Positions 1 to 15,000 of a stretch of DNA of 64,000 nucleotides are shown piece after piece. Each line of letters starts with the position of its first letter. Positions within the stretch are counted from its first letter, which is position 1. This stretch comes from Xanthostigma xanthostigma (lineage: Eukaryota; Arthropoda; Insecta; Raphidioptera; Raphidiidae), in NCBI GenBank assembly GCA_963575645.1, contig OY754470.1, positions 1,736,001 through 1,800,000 of the forward strand, in the 5' to 3' direction. Below the pieces are notes generated by a model. That model saw only the letters and a program-made list of their open reading frames with translations, was not told the origin of the DNA and did not search any database. Made by a program: the position numbers and the translations under genes.

Positions 1-297
1 TTTAACTAATCACAAATATTGTTATTATATTACTTTCGAGCGACCATAGGACTCAAAAAAGTCTCGTAAGGGCAAAAAATCTAAATCAAGATTTCGATGC
101 ATATAAAGCGAGTTTTGAATTATTCCGTATATAAAGAGGCATAGCTGATGCATCGTTCACGAATCAAACCAAATTCTAAACTTTGCGCTTTCAGGGGATT
201 CCTAAGGGTTTACTTTATCTCTGTATTTCCCTAAGCAGGGACAATCTAAGATAAATACAGTATAGACAATACCAAAATAAAATTATTTATGTTTCAG

Positions 298-1858
298 TAA
301 ACTCTGTGAATGCTTTCCGGGCTGTTTTGAAGTTGGATACGAAAAAGAGCAGTCTAATGCCATATTTAATGATCTAATTAGAGTAAGGACTGATTATTTA
401 AAAGGATTTTCGACCGACTATTTTAAGTACTATCAATTTTCATCATTCTTTATTGAAATAAATAATAATTTATCCATTACGCATAAATAGTCTAAGAGCC
501 AGCGACATATTTAGGTCGTCCATTTCTTTACGGCTGAATGACTCGTAAAATGCTCTAGAGTCTAGAGTCTAGACAGTAGTACCATATAGCATTGTGGCCG
601 TCAGCTGCGCCAGTATCGGTGGAATAGACAACTGAAGCCTCCCACGCACGGTAAAAAAGATAATATTTTTTATCATTATACCTATCGATTGAAAATTTGT
701 CAAATGATAGTTATTAATGATCTTTTATAAAAAAAAAAAACGTCAGCTTGCTGTACGATGGTGGATGTTACGTCAGCTTTTATAAAAGATCATTAATAAC
801 TATTGTTTCACAAATTTTTAATCGATAGGTAATGATTAAAAATATTATCTTTTTTACCGTGTGTGGGAGGCTACAGTTGTCTATTCCCCCTATAGTGCCG
901 CAGTTGACAGCCACGATGCTACATAATACAACTGTCTAGAGCATTTTACGAGTCATTGAGCCATAAAGAAATTGGTAAGAAAAACCTGTCGCTGGCTCCT
1001 AGACTATAATATAAAACAGTATTTTCGCTCTCTACATTATTATAATGCCATATTTTTCTTGGACATATACATTATACAATATACATGTATTCTTATTTTC
1101 AGGAAAAATTTTGCTATAATTCATGTATATTTTACTGCCAATCAATTTACAAAATTCACAAAAGGAGAACTGTTTGGATCTACAGAATTTTTATGTAAGT
1201 AAAAATGTTTTAATTTCTTATTCAACATCAAATTGACGGTGAATAGATCATTGTAATTTTAAATATTAAGATTTCTCCTTGAATTTATACAACTACCTAT
1301 ACACATCAGAATAACTTGACTTGGATATATACTGAATAAAAGGGGAATACATTAAATTTTATAAACATTGTGGCCAACACGTCAGTATTAACATTTTATT
1401 TATAAAACCGTCGCGTCTGTAAAATATTAGTTGCTAATTTTTAACGGGTAAATGTGTTTCCAAAATGTATGATTATCTGTCTTTTTAGACAAGCATGACT
1501 GAAAACAAAACAAAACGCTTCATTTTTATTTCCAGCAAAGATATCCAAGTATATTTTATGCAACCCTTGATTTGAAAGTCCACTTTTACGTCGATATACC
1601 TATTGTTGAATAATCTTTCATTACCACACAAGGGACATAATTGTCACTTTACTCATTCGTAACGTAAATAGCTATTATATCATTGATTGTTATTTTTATT
1701 TTTTAGCTAACACTGGTGGACTTCTAGGTTTGTTTATGGGATTTAGCTTCCTTAGTGCTATTGAAGTAGTATATTTTTTTAGTCTGAAACTATTTTGTGC
1801 ATATCTAAGAAACAAAAATCAAGTAAACAAAAATAATATTTATCCATTTGCAAGATGA
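298..1858 (+). CDS. pickpocket-type DEG/ENaC sodium channel, C-terminal exons (partial)
   Basis: Three exons join in phase: 298-426, 1103-1194 and 1707-1858 (stop TGA). The first encodes a cysteine-rich stretch KLCECFPGCFEVGYEKEQSN, the typical end of the DEG/ENaC extracellular domain. The second encodes IIHVYFTANQFTKF and GELFGSTEFL. The third encodes SNTGGLLGLFMGFSFLSAIE, i.e. the start of transmembrane segment 2 with the G-x-S selectivity filter (GFS), followed by a basic cytoplasmic tail ending YPFAR. The donor at 427 (AA|GTACTA) is chosen over the stronger-looking GTAAGG at 383 because only it keeps phase with the acceptor at 1102. The 5' part of the gene, including TM1, lies before the window; no further exon was found in 1-297. 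Family role: amiloride-sensitive, non-voltage-gated cation channels used in chemo- or mechanosensation and fluid clearance. The subfamily member cannot be named. Confidence 0.85.
488..1006. mobile_element. fold-back element (MITE-like) in the pickpocket intron
   Basis: Two arms of roughly 200-250 bases are imperfect reverse complements. The outer ends read TAGTCTAAGAGCCAGCGAC on the left and GTCGCTGGCTCCTAGACTA on the right, and the inner arms include GATCATTAATAACTAT-type sequence around a T/A-rich loop near 745. No transposase remains, and I could not settle the target duplication. It lies wholly inside the intron between the first two visible channel exons. Confidence 0.75.
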
Positions 1859-3316
1859 AAATGTATGAAAAGTGATATTTTTGTGTATATATAGATGTGA
1901 TAATGATACATGTCATACAGGGTGTTTATTTGGTATCTTTAACTTTGTCTATATTATATTACGTGTTATGTTACTAGAAAACGAGAAAATATACATTTTT
2001 AAGATGAAAAGTAGATTTATTAGTGTTGTAGTTTAGAATTTACAGCCAGGAAAAATCTTAACATCTCAAAATTAAGTGATAACAACTATTTTATTGTTTT
2101 TAATAAACTTACGACCAATTCAAACAAACAAAAATTTTGAATAATGGATTTTTGGATAACGTAGTGACCCTTTTCAAAAATATACCAAATATAAATATAA
2201 GTATAAGTCCTATTTGTGACATCATTGGTTGCGGCTTTATCAACCACATAAGTATGCGACTAATCCAAAATCAACAGAATTATTTTCAAATATTTTTTTA
2301 ATGGCAAAATGCATAGCATAATTTGACCTTAAAAAGACAGCCCATTACACTTTGAATGGAAAAATTTGCAAAAATAACATGTCATTATGTTTTATTCACA
2401 GAACATTCTAAACAAAAACTACAATACAAAAAATAAACATAATTTAATTTTACTTAATGACCGCCTGGAAAAGTAAATTATTATCATCATCTTCAGACTG
2501 CAATTAATTTAGCTCCACGTATATTTATCAAAACAATCAGGTATCCTCAACCTTTTGCGGCTTGCGCTTCTACACAGAAATGCTCTCATAATTTTCAAAA
2601 CCGCTTGCCAGCAAATATGTTTATATAAAGAAAAAAATATATATCTATAAAAAAATACAAATTTTCGTGATCTGAAAGAGAGAAGTGCAACTTCGAGACG
2701 GTACCGATGTTTTTACCATATTTACCAAAAAAAAATAAGGTGAAGTCAGCGCATAATATAATTATGCTACTTTTTTATCAAAAAATAAATCGCATTACAA
2801 AGCTAAATATCACATGCCCCAAAATTTATATCTTTTAAAGGTATAAATGGGTACCTTTATATCAAATGTCATGCTTTCGTCACAAAGTGTAATAATTTTG
2901 CTTGTCCCGCCCCACTAATAATGATTTAAATGTACCTATTATTTTTTATAGAAGGGTGTACGTTTGTTAAAAATGTTAAGAACGCCTGATTATAATTATA
3001 AATGTAGTCACTCTGAAAAATCATTATTATTTCAGTTTTATATCACCATTATACTCCGATGAAACATCAAAAATTCAATATATAAAGAACGTTTAAAAAA
3101 ATTTATAAAAATATATTATTATAGGTAGTATAATTTTCAATGTATCAGAAAATAAAAATTACATCGTTTTTCAATTATATGAAGTAATTTTGTGATATTA
3201 TAGATATTAAATTATTTATGGGGTAATTTAGTTGACATAAAAATAAAAATAAAGCGACAGAACAAACAAATAAATGTGTAGGTACTGTACTTGTGTTTTA
3301 TATGAAATGAAATAAA
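1859..3316. other. intergenic, no gene seen
   Basis: AT-rich sequence between the channel gene and the lipase gene. It should hold the channel 3' UTR and the lipase promoter. No convincing coding exon, RNA gene or bounded transposon was seen. Confidence 0.6.
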
Positions 3317-6300
3317 ATGAAAACTATTTTTTATTTCATAATTTTCATCTTGATAGTTCAAAAAAATAACGGTAAGTGCACTATTAATAAATGTTATTAA
3401 ATAAGAATTATTATTAATTTATAAGAACCGCCGTTCCTTATTCACTTATACATAGGTACCTACCTTAAAATGAATTTAGATTTTTTTTTTAATTGAAAAA
3501 TTACCAAGTAAAAAATATGAATTTTTCACACAATAGGTAGGTACTTTATAATATTCTGTTTTAGTAACAGGATTTCGTTGAAATGATTTTACCAGGTAGT
3601 TAAATTAATAATCTGCTACTCAAAAAATAAGAACGCATTAAGGCATAATAAAGGTGACCTTATAATTTAAAAATAATAACAAAACCAAATTTTCAGTGAA
3701 GTGACATTTAAAATCATCTAATTTTCAGAAAGGCACTGTATAACTTGAATTAAAAAATTTTCAAAATTGGGCTGGAGTGCACTACCGGAGAACTATTTAA
3801 CTATATTTTGGCGGCAAAAGACTTTTCTCTAATCAAAAATACACTCGGTAGTGTTTAATAAAATTTTAATCCTTAGAAGTACATCAACTTGACTTCGATC
3901 GTATTAATTTGCTATACTTTGATGATATTCTGTATGGCCAGAATTTACGCACTGTACAATTTCTATCTCACTTAATCTTATGTGATGTTAAAGAGAGAAA
4001 AATTTAAGAGCATTTTAATTTCTAGCATTGACTTTATAGAATATCACAATTAAATGATGGCATATAGGTTTGTGTGTCTCAATTATACTAATTTTACAAT
4101 ATTGATTGAAACGAACGCCTCGCTTCTATTATGAGAACAATTGAATAACAATCAAAACAATTGAACGCTATGTTATTATAATACAGACTAACTAGCCTTT
4201 ACCCGCGGTTAATGCCGTTCATTAATCAGTTAATTTTTTCATAGACAACATAAAATGTCGCGAAGTGATATTGCAGATCTGAACTGTGTGCTATATTAAT
4301 TCTCCTTGGTCGTATCCTCTAAAGTCTAAACTATAAGTGATACTAATGTTTGCTTAGGGTCATTAGAATCAGCGCAATTTTCAATTTCAAAGATATATTA
4401 AAAATTTCGATATCGCCTATAACGAAGAATTTAAAGAACACATTGGTGAAGGATTAATTAAAAAATGCGTTACAAAAAAATTTCAAACAAAGAATTTTTC
4501 AATTTTTCCTTCGTTAGGTATGTTTATTTTTTATTTTTGAAATTTTGCAGAACATAAAATACTTTGAATTAGAAAAAAAAATGAAAATTAGGAGTTTCTA
4601 CGTAACATTTTGCATTCAGTCCACAATATTCCCTGTAGCTATGCAGGATTAGAGATAAAATAAAAATATATATTGATATTAAATTATTTATACTCAAATA
4701 GATATTATCGCTAGTAATAGTGATCAGTTTATTTAATTAATGATTTTAATGAGATTAAGGAATGGCAATTACTCATTTGTTTCTAGTAGTTTTATCAACT
4801 CTGCTATATTTATTTATCGAAACATAATTGACAACTATATTTAAACACATCAACACAAAATCAGTTTATTAACAAAATTTTTTTGAAAACATACGACAAT
4901 TTTAAAGATTAATTGCTCCTAAATGCAAACTCATTATTTATTGTTATGAAATCGCACTTTTACCATTCCAACTTCCACAAGGGGAATCGTATATAATAAT
5001 CAAAACTAACTTTTCCCGATTTTATAATATTTTTCCTAGGTGAGGCTCCTAAAACGTCCTTTTGTGAAAAGCTAGTGCATCTGTGTCTGTCAAACGGCTA
5101 AATGGGTTATAAACAATATTTTGTGGGATGATTGGTAGTTAAATAGGAAAATTCCTATTGAATTTTTTTTTTTTTTTTTTGAAAATTGGCGCATGTGCTG
5201 AGGCGATATGTGCTTAGATTTCGAAATCTTGTATTTTTTGAACGAAAATTGAAAAAAAATTTAAAGAAAAGAAAGATAGCCATTGCCATTTTCTATTAAT
5301 TAAGTGTGATGTTTTTAAACGCTGGTTTTTACTTATCAAAAACATTTTAAACAAAATTTTAAGTGAATTAAGATAGTTATAATATCGTTCTTAATATGTT
5401 TAATATAATATAATATAAATTAAATAAAATCCGCCGAATATTTAATAATCAGTACATCCCTAATAAAAATCATTGAAAAATAATTGTATAAAATGCGTCA
5501 TTGTTGTGCCAGTCATATTAATTGGGGTCGGAATATGATCGAGACAACGCGATGTAGTCGAATGACGTACCGCAATCATAAAACTCATAAATTACTTTTT
5601 TTATTTTTATCAGCTTTTATTATCTTTTATTCATTATATCTCCTTTTGATGAATTCAAATCCGGCTTTTTGTTTGTATTTGTATACTACACAAATATTAT
5701 TTCTACATAATCAATAAATCGTTAAAGCAGACAGCATTCAGTTTTCACAGAAAATATTTGTTATAAACCACTCAATGTGCGCTTTCGTTTTAATTTTAAG
5801 TGATTTGCGGCGTGTTAATTTTAAGGTTAATTGTAATTTGAAAGGTTGATATGCAATTTGTAAATCAGGATTTTTTTTAAACTAACCGCTTCTAAATGAA
5901 AACAACAAACATATTTTGATCGTTTTTAAATTCAATATTAAAAAACAAAACCGGTCAAGTGCATTTTACTCGCGCAACTAGGATTCTGTGCAACTAGCAA
6001 GCGACTAAAATGCAATTATAAAAAATTACATTTCATTACGGTGTAACAAAAACGTGTAATCTTTGAAAAAAAATGTAGGGGATTTCCTTCATTTTTTGCG
6101 AAATAGTTCAACAGAATTGTTATCAAAAACGTTAGCATATAGATTAAAATTCATGATAAAAATGTCTACTGTCGCTGCAAAAATTTGATAAAAAAATCTA
6201 TATTTTTGCAGCAATTTGTACAAACTTAAAAAGTCTTTAATAATTGGAATATTTAACATGCTTCTAAAACCGAAATCCAGACTTATGTTAATTATATATA

Positions 6301-9007
6301 CTTATATAATTTTCAGATATTCGCATAATTGCAATACAAAGCCTTGTAGTCGAAATCAGCCTTGAATATTTACAATAACTCATCTTTTTTAACTTCTTTC
6401 AACATTTTGGAACTTTTATTATGGCATAAATCACTTTTAGTAGTTTCAACCAAACGTAACAAGTATTTTTTAATGTTTTAAAAGCCGGCCAAGCGCGTGC
6501 TGGGCACATGATAGTGTTCCATAATGTTCGTACGACGTATTTATGAGTCGCAAGGTTTACTTGACAAATATCATACTCTAACCCAGAAATGCGTCGTTGC
6601 AATATGTTGATACTGTTTCGTAGATTATTAATTAAAAAGAAGTTGAGTATCTATAAGTTATTTATTTATAATATCATTGTGTAGCCTTTCCAAAACCAAA
6701 GAGTCTTAATAAATATTGACATATACACTAGTGACATCGGACGGTTTTTTTTTTAAGTTAACATAACCGTGGTTCTTGTCTCCTCTATATTAATAGAAAT
6801 ATGATAGACATAAAAATACTGTAAGGAAAGACCGACTGAATTTCTACAACTTGTTAGTATTTCTTATTCAAAAAAATGTATAAAGGGAGCAACCTTAAAT
6901 ACATATTAATTAGGTATGAATAAAAAAATAGAGTTAACACATTTGTGGACAAAAATTCTCTATTAAAAAAATTGTAAATGGCTTGGGAAAGAACCACTGG
7001 TGAGCTGACGAAAGAAAACGGCAATTTATTTTTTATAAAAATTCAAAATCGTATCCACGTTTAAGCACTTTTAATTCACAACAGTGCATTTTGAAATGTC
7101 GGAAGAGCTTTTAACTGTTAAATTAAACAAAATATAGGTATAAACAAGAAACACGCACATGAATCAAAAATAACTATTGACTTTTCATAAGTTCATAACA
7201 AAATATGTAAATTTTGGTTAAAAATATAAATGATGTAAATGTTTACATAATATAACTGGTGCGAAAAACATTAAAAAAGTGTAAAAATATTTAAATATAT
7301 ATATTATCAGAGAATTCCTTTTGGGTCTGAAACTTTGAGCCCCTAAAATCTACGAGACCATATTTTTTGGGCTCCGACTATTGGAATATATGTGGGCTAG
7401 AAAACTAATTATGCCAAATTTCAGATTGATGACTTAATTTATTTCAAAGAAATTCTACTGTGACAGACATACAGATTGACAAACCAGTGATCCCATAACA
7501 GTTCCGTTATTTTCTTTTGAGGTACGGCAAAGGTGCTCTTAGCAAGTCTAATGCCCCAAGCAAGATTTTTCTAGGCCCCTCCCCCACCAAAAAAAAAAAT
7601 TTTTTTTCAATGACAAATAATTTCTATGGGGCCTTATGGCAAAATCTCTTTAAAAAAATTTTTTGTAAAAAAAATGAATAGATCATGACGATTATAATTA
7701 TTAAAATAATTTGTGGGCTATGCCCACGATTTTGATCCGTGTCTACGATCTAAAAGCCGGACATCACATTTATAATAAAAAAAAAATGTTAGGTTCATAT
7801 TAAAGTTGTTTTATTATTTAATTGTGAATCACAATTTTGTTACAAAATTAACAACATTCAACAAACAGTCCTACTTATCATAATTTGTATTTATACCTAT
7901 GATGTTGATGAAGTGAAAAAAGTTAGTGGCTGAATACACAAAAGTGTAAAAGCCAAAAGTCTATAATAAAAAAAAAAACAAACAAATATAACTCTCTTCT
8001 AACAAAATACAAAAAACTAAAAGTTTTCGTTAGGCAATTCAAAAATATATCAATTCTTTTGAATAAAAAAAAAGATCTTTATTAAAAAATAACAACTTCA
8101 AACTCTACAAAAACATCAAAAATCAATAATTAAAAGTACAAAGACCAAAAGCCGGACACGACCGTAAAAAGCCGGAGGCCTGCAACCCTATTCGTGTCGC
8201 CCAATTTTAGGTATTTCCCGAAGATCGTTCTTGGACTAAACCTCGCATCTATAAAAATTTGAAAAGATTTGACCCTGCAGGCCATCCCTGTAACTTCCCG
8301 CTATTTTCGAGTTCAAAACGCTCAAAAATATATAAAATATAGCAAGAAGTTTATTTTTTAGCTCTTCGAGCTCAAAAAAAAAACACTTTGTTCCGAAATT
8401 TTCGTTCACGATATCTCATGAACAAATGAGCCGATTTTGATGCTGTTTGCTGCAATCGACGCAGTTTTTTTAACCTAAGAAAGTAAATTATTACAAAAAA
8501 TCGATTTGATAAGAATTTTACGAGTAATTTTAAAAAATTACTTTTTTCCTAATTTTTCGTTTACGTTATCTCATGAACAAATGAACCAATTTTTATATAG
8601 TTTGCAGCGATCGACGCAGTTTTTTTAGCCTAAGAAATTAATTTATTACAAAAAATCGATCTGATAACAATTTTAAGAGTCATTATGAAAAAACACTTTT
8701 TTTACGATTTTTTCGTTCACGGTATCTCGTGAACAAATGAACCGATTTTGATGCGGTTTGCGGAAATGACGCAGTTTGTTAAGGAGAAGAGCTGATTAGA
8801 TTTTGGAATTAATCGGTTTAGTAGTTTAGAAAATATTTTACAAAAACAAATTTTTAAAAATTTTTGAAACTTGTTTTTTTAAGATTTCTCAAAATTTTTT
8901 GGGCCGAATCGTTTCAAATTTTCAGGAAGTCTAAGTTCACCAAGATCATGTCAGATGCCGCAAACCGCGTTTCAGTCGGACACTCCGTTCAAAAGATATA
9001 AAAGGTT

Positions 9008-9067
<60 letters not shown>

Positions 9068-12000
9068 TACAGCCCTACGGACATCATCGCCAAAATAGTT
9101 TCAATAGCTTCCTAGGACCTCAAAACGTCGAGATCTGGCGAAAACTCGATTTTCGAAAATCGGGGTGAAACAATAACTTCCCGATTTTTGAAAAAAAATT
9201 TTATTTTTTTTTTTTAAGCGGGAAGTTAAAAATCAAAATGTTCGTGGTATACTTTACCGCATCCTAAATTATGTGTGTATGTAACTATAAATACACATCA
9301 ATCACACAGTATAATAATAATTACAATACTTCCCCACTACCCAGCAAAAATTAACAGTGATTAACATAATATGTATATTACTATGAATGACCCTGACTCT
9401 GTTCCCAGAGTTACAGCAACCGGTTAAAGCGGCTCAGTAAGTCAGTGCGATGATATGTTACATTATGTTAAGAGCCACAACGAACTAAACAACTAAGTCA
9501 TTGAATTTGTTTATAATTGTTTACATTCTTTAACAGTTTGTTGCAAAAAATTTAGTACTCTCTCCAACTAAAGTTAAAAAAATATAAAATTGTTGATTTT
9601 GAGTAAAGTTCGACGTGCAAACGTTACAGAAACTAATCAATTTCATGGAGAAACATACTTGTTTCATAAATACGTTGTGATATGATTTTTAATGTAATAT
9701 AAACATTGTAAAGTGCATAAGTGTTAAAACTGTGATAATAGTGTCATATAATTTTAACGTGCAATATTTATTTTTGAAATTATGTGTTTCTAAAATTGTA
9801 TTTAAAAATTAGACTTATCTGAAAATAATATGCACTACCACAACTAAATTTTGGTTGTCTCGGTTTGTTTGTATAAAAATTATACAAAATTGTATCGTTT
9901 GCTTACATTTTTTTATGATTTATGGTATTGCCGTCTCAACGGAGAAAGCAATTTTTAAGTAGATGTTTTCCTTTATTACTTTATGAAAAAATAAAACGAA
10001 AACAAGAGAGCGTGTCAATTTGATTAATAAGATATTAAATTATAAATATAAATTGATAGTAGCCTCAAATAACTACGGGATTGGTGGAACGTAACAATGG
10101 ATCCGTGGTAATTATAAGAACTTCAGAACTTCAGTTGTGATATTTTCACCCGTTTTCGAAACGAGAAAGTAAGGGGACAAGATTAGAGAACGAGAATGTT
10201 TGTCGGCGGTACTAATTTACAGATTTTAAATTTAAAATAAATCTCTATCTGTGAAGTTCATCCGTCTAAAAATAACAATAATATTACCTTGATGAAAACC
10301 TTAACCTACGTGATTATCGCCCGACTAACATATTATAAAAGTGTTACTATTTTTAACGCGCCAAGTCTAATACAACTTGAATGATTGAGGTACCAAAATA
10401 AATTCAAGTGCTTTAAATTTATGAAAAGACTTATGCTTTTGAATTGTGTTTAACGCTGACAAAAATGTGCTCTCGTTTATTTTGTTGTACGTATATTTTT
10501 GTATTTTTTTCAAACTAATAATGTATTCTTTTCTCAAACCAAAAACTTCAGTATAACAGTAACTTTAAAAGCTTTTAACAGCTTATTTTCTATTCTTTCC
10601 ATTCATTAAAATGAATTGGTAGACAATTACTCTTTCGCTGTAACGGATTTTTAACACCTTATTGAATATTTTCAATCAGATGTCAAATCTCATTTTTATC
10701 GTATTTTAGGTTTTTATCGTCAGGGAAACCTGATAAATAAAATTCATTGTAGAAATTTACAACCTATGATGCCGAAGTATCCTATGAAAATGTTCATTTC
10801 ATTGATAACGACTGAAAAAGGTGAATGATCATTGATTTTAAGAGAATTTGAAGATCAGTCAAGGGCATGAACGCCTTGAATCTTGCGTAAAAAAATGGTG
10901 AACTACTCCCAACCTCCTGACCTTTTTTTTGTAAATACTTACTGCACATCATCTATATCTATTTAAAGCAGCACATATAAAAATGTTGCGGGCAAAAAAA
11001 ATAATACTTCCTGAACGCTTGTAATAGAATTATCGGTTGAGATAAAAACCGTAGATAATGTTGTTTATATTAATGACAAAACAGTTTATCTTAAATAATT
11101 AATTTGAAAAATTATAATAACAAATTACCTACCACATTATTAAAAAAAATTCTTCTATCTACCTTTTAAATTACTATGATTTGAAATGTACATGGTGTCC
11201 CATTATCGTTGTTATGTTTAAAATTAGTTTCTTAATTGTTCACAATTTTTCATTATCGATAAATATGCTTTACATGTGCTTAGTTTATGCATTTTCATAT
11301 CAATTTTGTTACATTTAACATACTGAAACAACAATAAAAATATAAAAATCTTTTTAAAGCTGCTGAGAAAATATATTTTTTTCTGAAAAAAGCAATTTTA
11401 TGTTATTATTAGTATTTAGTTGTTATAGATTATGCTCAATAACTAAGGTCATTATCGTCTAATTACGCCTATATTATGCTTTCAGCAAAAAATGTAATTT
11501 TAAAAAGAATATTGCAAGTCGCAAAGATTACATATATATAATATTTTTAAATTTTCAGTAGTTGATAATAAAAACTACGGGAAACAAAAAATTACCAAAA
11601 TTCTGATAAAGCCAATAAACTCGTCTCTAAAAAATCAACCAATAAAATATATTATGAGTACATGCTTTTTACCTGTTAAGTTCCCTGCAAAAACAAGGAA
11701 AATGGAACAGTCTGTACATATTTTGTTACCGGTAAAAAAATCCTTTGCAAATTTTAATTACAGAGGATGGAAATATACACAATAAAGCCATAAATATTAG
11801 ATTTTTTTTTATTTGTGACTATAAAAGTGGATATTCCTAAGAAAGATAGCCTTGACATTATGAAAGCCAAAAAATTCCAACATAAATGCTATAGCTTGAA
11901 ATATTGATTGTAAATGTACTTATCCAATAAAACAGAATTTTGTCTATAGGTATATTATTATATCGAGGCAAAAAGGCATAATCGACAGTTTTTGAAAAAT

Positions 12001-15000
12001 GCCAAAAATTATTATGTTCGTCAGTTCTGACACAATCTGGTAAAACGGCTTATGTATCAAATGTAAACTTTTTTTAATATTAATAAATGTGAGAATTTTA
12101 ATTGAAATGTAGATAATAATTACTAATTACGATTGAAAAGAGATGTGTTTCACGTTAATAAAAGCGGTAGCAAAAATTAGCTGTCCTATCATCATCGGAA
12201 GTACTAGTATCGCACACAATTCTATAAATAAACTCCTGATTATCCGAGCAAAAATGCGAATTCATGCGAACAACTTCTATTGTATTTGAGTTTTTTTCGT
12301 CCCGTATCCACTATTTGCGTTTGCTCAAAGAAGAAATGCATCCCTTCGCGACGCCCTAAGCCTTTACTATCTTACGAAGATTTTGGTTTTCTACTAACAA
12401 TTTACTGTTATATTATGTTTTTGATTAAAATTAATTATATTTCTCTTAAATTTTGCTTGAAACTATTAACACATATTATTTTGGCATATTGTTGTAGGTA
12501 GTAATCCTGACGTTGAACAGAGAAAAAATGAAGTTGCAGATATTTTCATCAGGTTTTATACCGGGTAAGTTTATTAACAAAAAAATTTAAAAAAATAATA
12601 CTCTACTATTATTAAAAACATAAAATAATATGTTCAGTGTACAAAAAACATTTTTAAATAAATATCTGGCAGACGTTCATTTTTTTCTACTCTGTTATTC
12701 CACACTAGTTTTAATAGCTAGATTTCAAAATGATTTACTATTATATGAAAAATAATGCCTTGGAGTAGCTCCCTTCTAAACAAAACTCGCTCTTTTTGCA
12801 TTTTAAATTTAAGTCCATAAAAACGTTGAGTTCTCCCGGATTTCATTGATAACACACTTGCGCAGTAAGAAAAAGAATGCACCATTCCGTTTTGTTTTTT
12901 TAAAACTTCTTTAAACTGACCAGGATCAAACGAAAAGTGAAACGCTTTTCCTTCTCCGACTTTAACCGGCAGTTGAAAGGAAAGAGTGGAAGAATCGTTT
13001 CAACTCTCTCTGTCAAAGCTTCATACGCTCTATACGCAAGCGCAGTGCGCACCTACTGTGTGTATACGTAGCGTTTTCTCTATAGCCACCTGTGTGTATA
13101 CGTAGCATTTTCTCTATAGCCACAGTAACAAATTCCACAATCATTTCCTAATCCTGAAATACATAGTTAAGCCGTCAAAAAATGCTAAAACCTAAGAAGT
13201 TTCACTTCTAGCGCGCGAGAGTTTAACGCAGATAGGACGATAATTTGCATTCTTAATAAGGAATTAAATAGTTAGTATTAAAATAACATCAAAACGTATT
13301 TCTTCAAGCGATAAAATTATCGATTTATTTTAGAAATTCGTTCGATGACGCAAAAATAACGTCACAGCGCCTTGATGGTATAGCGTCAACGTTAAAACAA
13401 TTGCCAATATGGAACGCAAATCTCCCTACTGTGCTTTACATTCATGGTTACGTGGAAGATCAAACGGCTAATACGATCCGGGAGGTCCTAGGAGCGTATT
13501 TGGCACGTGGTGGTCATAATATTCTATTACTTGATTGGGCAAATATGGCTCAAAAAGATTATTTCTTTAATGCAGTGCCTAATGTTAAAAAGGTAAAATA
13601 TACTAGCAAGAAAACCAGTCATTACAATTTTAAAGATGGTTAATTTTTCATGTGAATATTTGGACCGCAATACAAAAAGTGCATTCAAGGACTTTTAGTT
13701 ATCTTTTATAGCGTAAATTATTGCAGATAATATATGGATAATTAAGTGAATGCTTGTTAAATAAATTTTATAATAAAGCACCGTCATTGTATTGTGTATA
13801 GGTAATATCTTTATTATAATGAGAAGGATATTTTTTTTCCATAAGTAACAAAAATACTTCGAATATTAAAGAAAAATAATACAGTAGAACCTAGATTTAC
13901 CGTCACGTAGCTTCTATCTAGCCGTCAGCTCTCTTGACGGATAATCGAAAATCGAGGTGCTACTGTATGTATATTATAGACAAAGTATGAAAAACCCAGT
14001 TTGTAACAACTATATAGAGACCAAGGTTATCGACCTTGTAAGACGTATGGTGGGACTTTTCGAGGTACTCAGTTAAAAATCACGTAACATTTCAGGTAGC
14101 AAAAGCCACAGCGGAAATTCTTAGAACAACACTTTTTGCCCAAGATATTATACATCTAGACAATTTTCACATTGTGGGTCACTCCCTTGGTAGCCAAGTA
14201 AGTGTTTAAAAAACAATACAAATAAATGAAATCGTAAATCCACAGTTTCGTCTAGACTTCTAGTCACATCACAATATTCAAACTTATTTTTTATCTTAAT
14301 TCCTGACTTTAATTAATAGAGCTGTAACAAACCATATGTATTCGTTACTGAGTAACGAGTACATCGTCTGACTCGAAGTAAGGAATCGTTACTTACAAAT
14401 TCATTTCGTTACTCGCATTTGTTGTATCTATGTCAGTTCGACTCGTTCGATGTGGTTCTATACGTTATACGAACGAAGTCATATCGTATCACGTATGCGA
14501 CGCGCCTCGATGCGATGGTACATGCTTGATGCTGTTGGTACACGATTGTATGTCGTATGAAAAGTAACTAGTAACGTAACGATACGAAAGTAACGGGTAC
14601 TGGCTCTTTAAATAACGAATACATATGGGTACACAATTTCTCGTTACTTTTACAGCTCTATTAATTAAATATTAACCTCATAATGAAGCAAATTAAACTA
14701 TGTCTATTGCCCAACAACACAACAATTTGGGTATTTCGCTTGAAATTATTCACGCAGAGCTTTCAACTTAGCCAATATTGATATATAATTTTGTAATTAA
14801 TCGTATGCCTCTATAGAGTTATCAGATTTATTATATTTTCCCATTTTTTAATGTTAGTCCATCCATAGCCTCGTCATCGACGACGAATAGACAACAAAAT
14901 GCTATTATAATAATAATATAGTAATAAAATAAGAAAACTATATTTTAAAATGAATTAGGTAATTAATTAGTAAATGAACAATCAACAGTGTTTATTTTTT

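Larger units (their letters stand above)
3372..12497. other. lipase intron 1, repeat-rich, no coding exon seen
   Basis: Intron of about 9.1 kb. It contains fragments resembling common insect repeats: a Helitron-like 3' end in reverse near 4192-4225 (CTAGCCTTTACCCGCGG), a repeat near 7480-7550 with GTTCCGTTATTTTCTTTTGA followed by GGTACGG, and the large repeat at 8291-9238. Short open frames such as 5484-5717 have no recognisable domain and no splice context. Confidence 0.7.

Noticed and set aside
972..1102. ATG-started frame leading into the pickpocket exon
   Set aside because: The start lies in the fold-back element and the frame crosses a good splice acceptor at 1101-1102; only 1103-1194 is coding.
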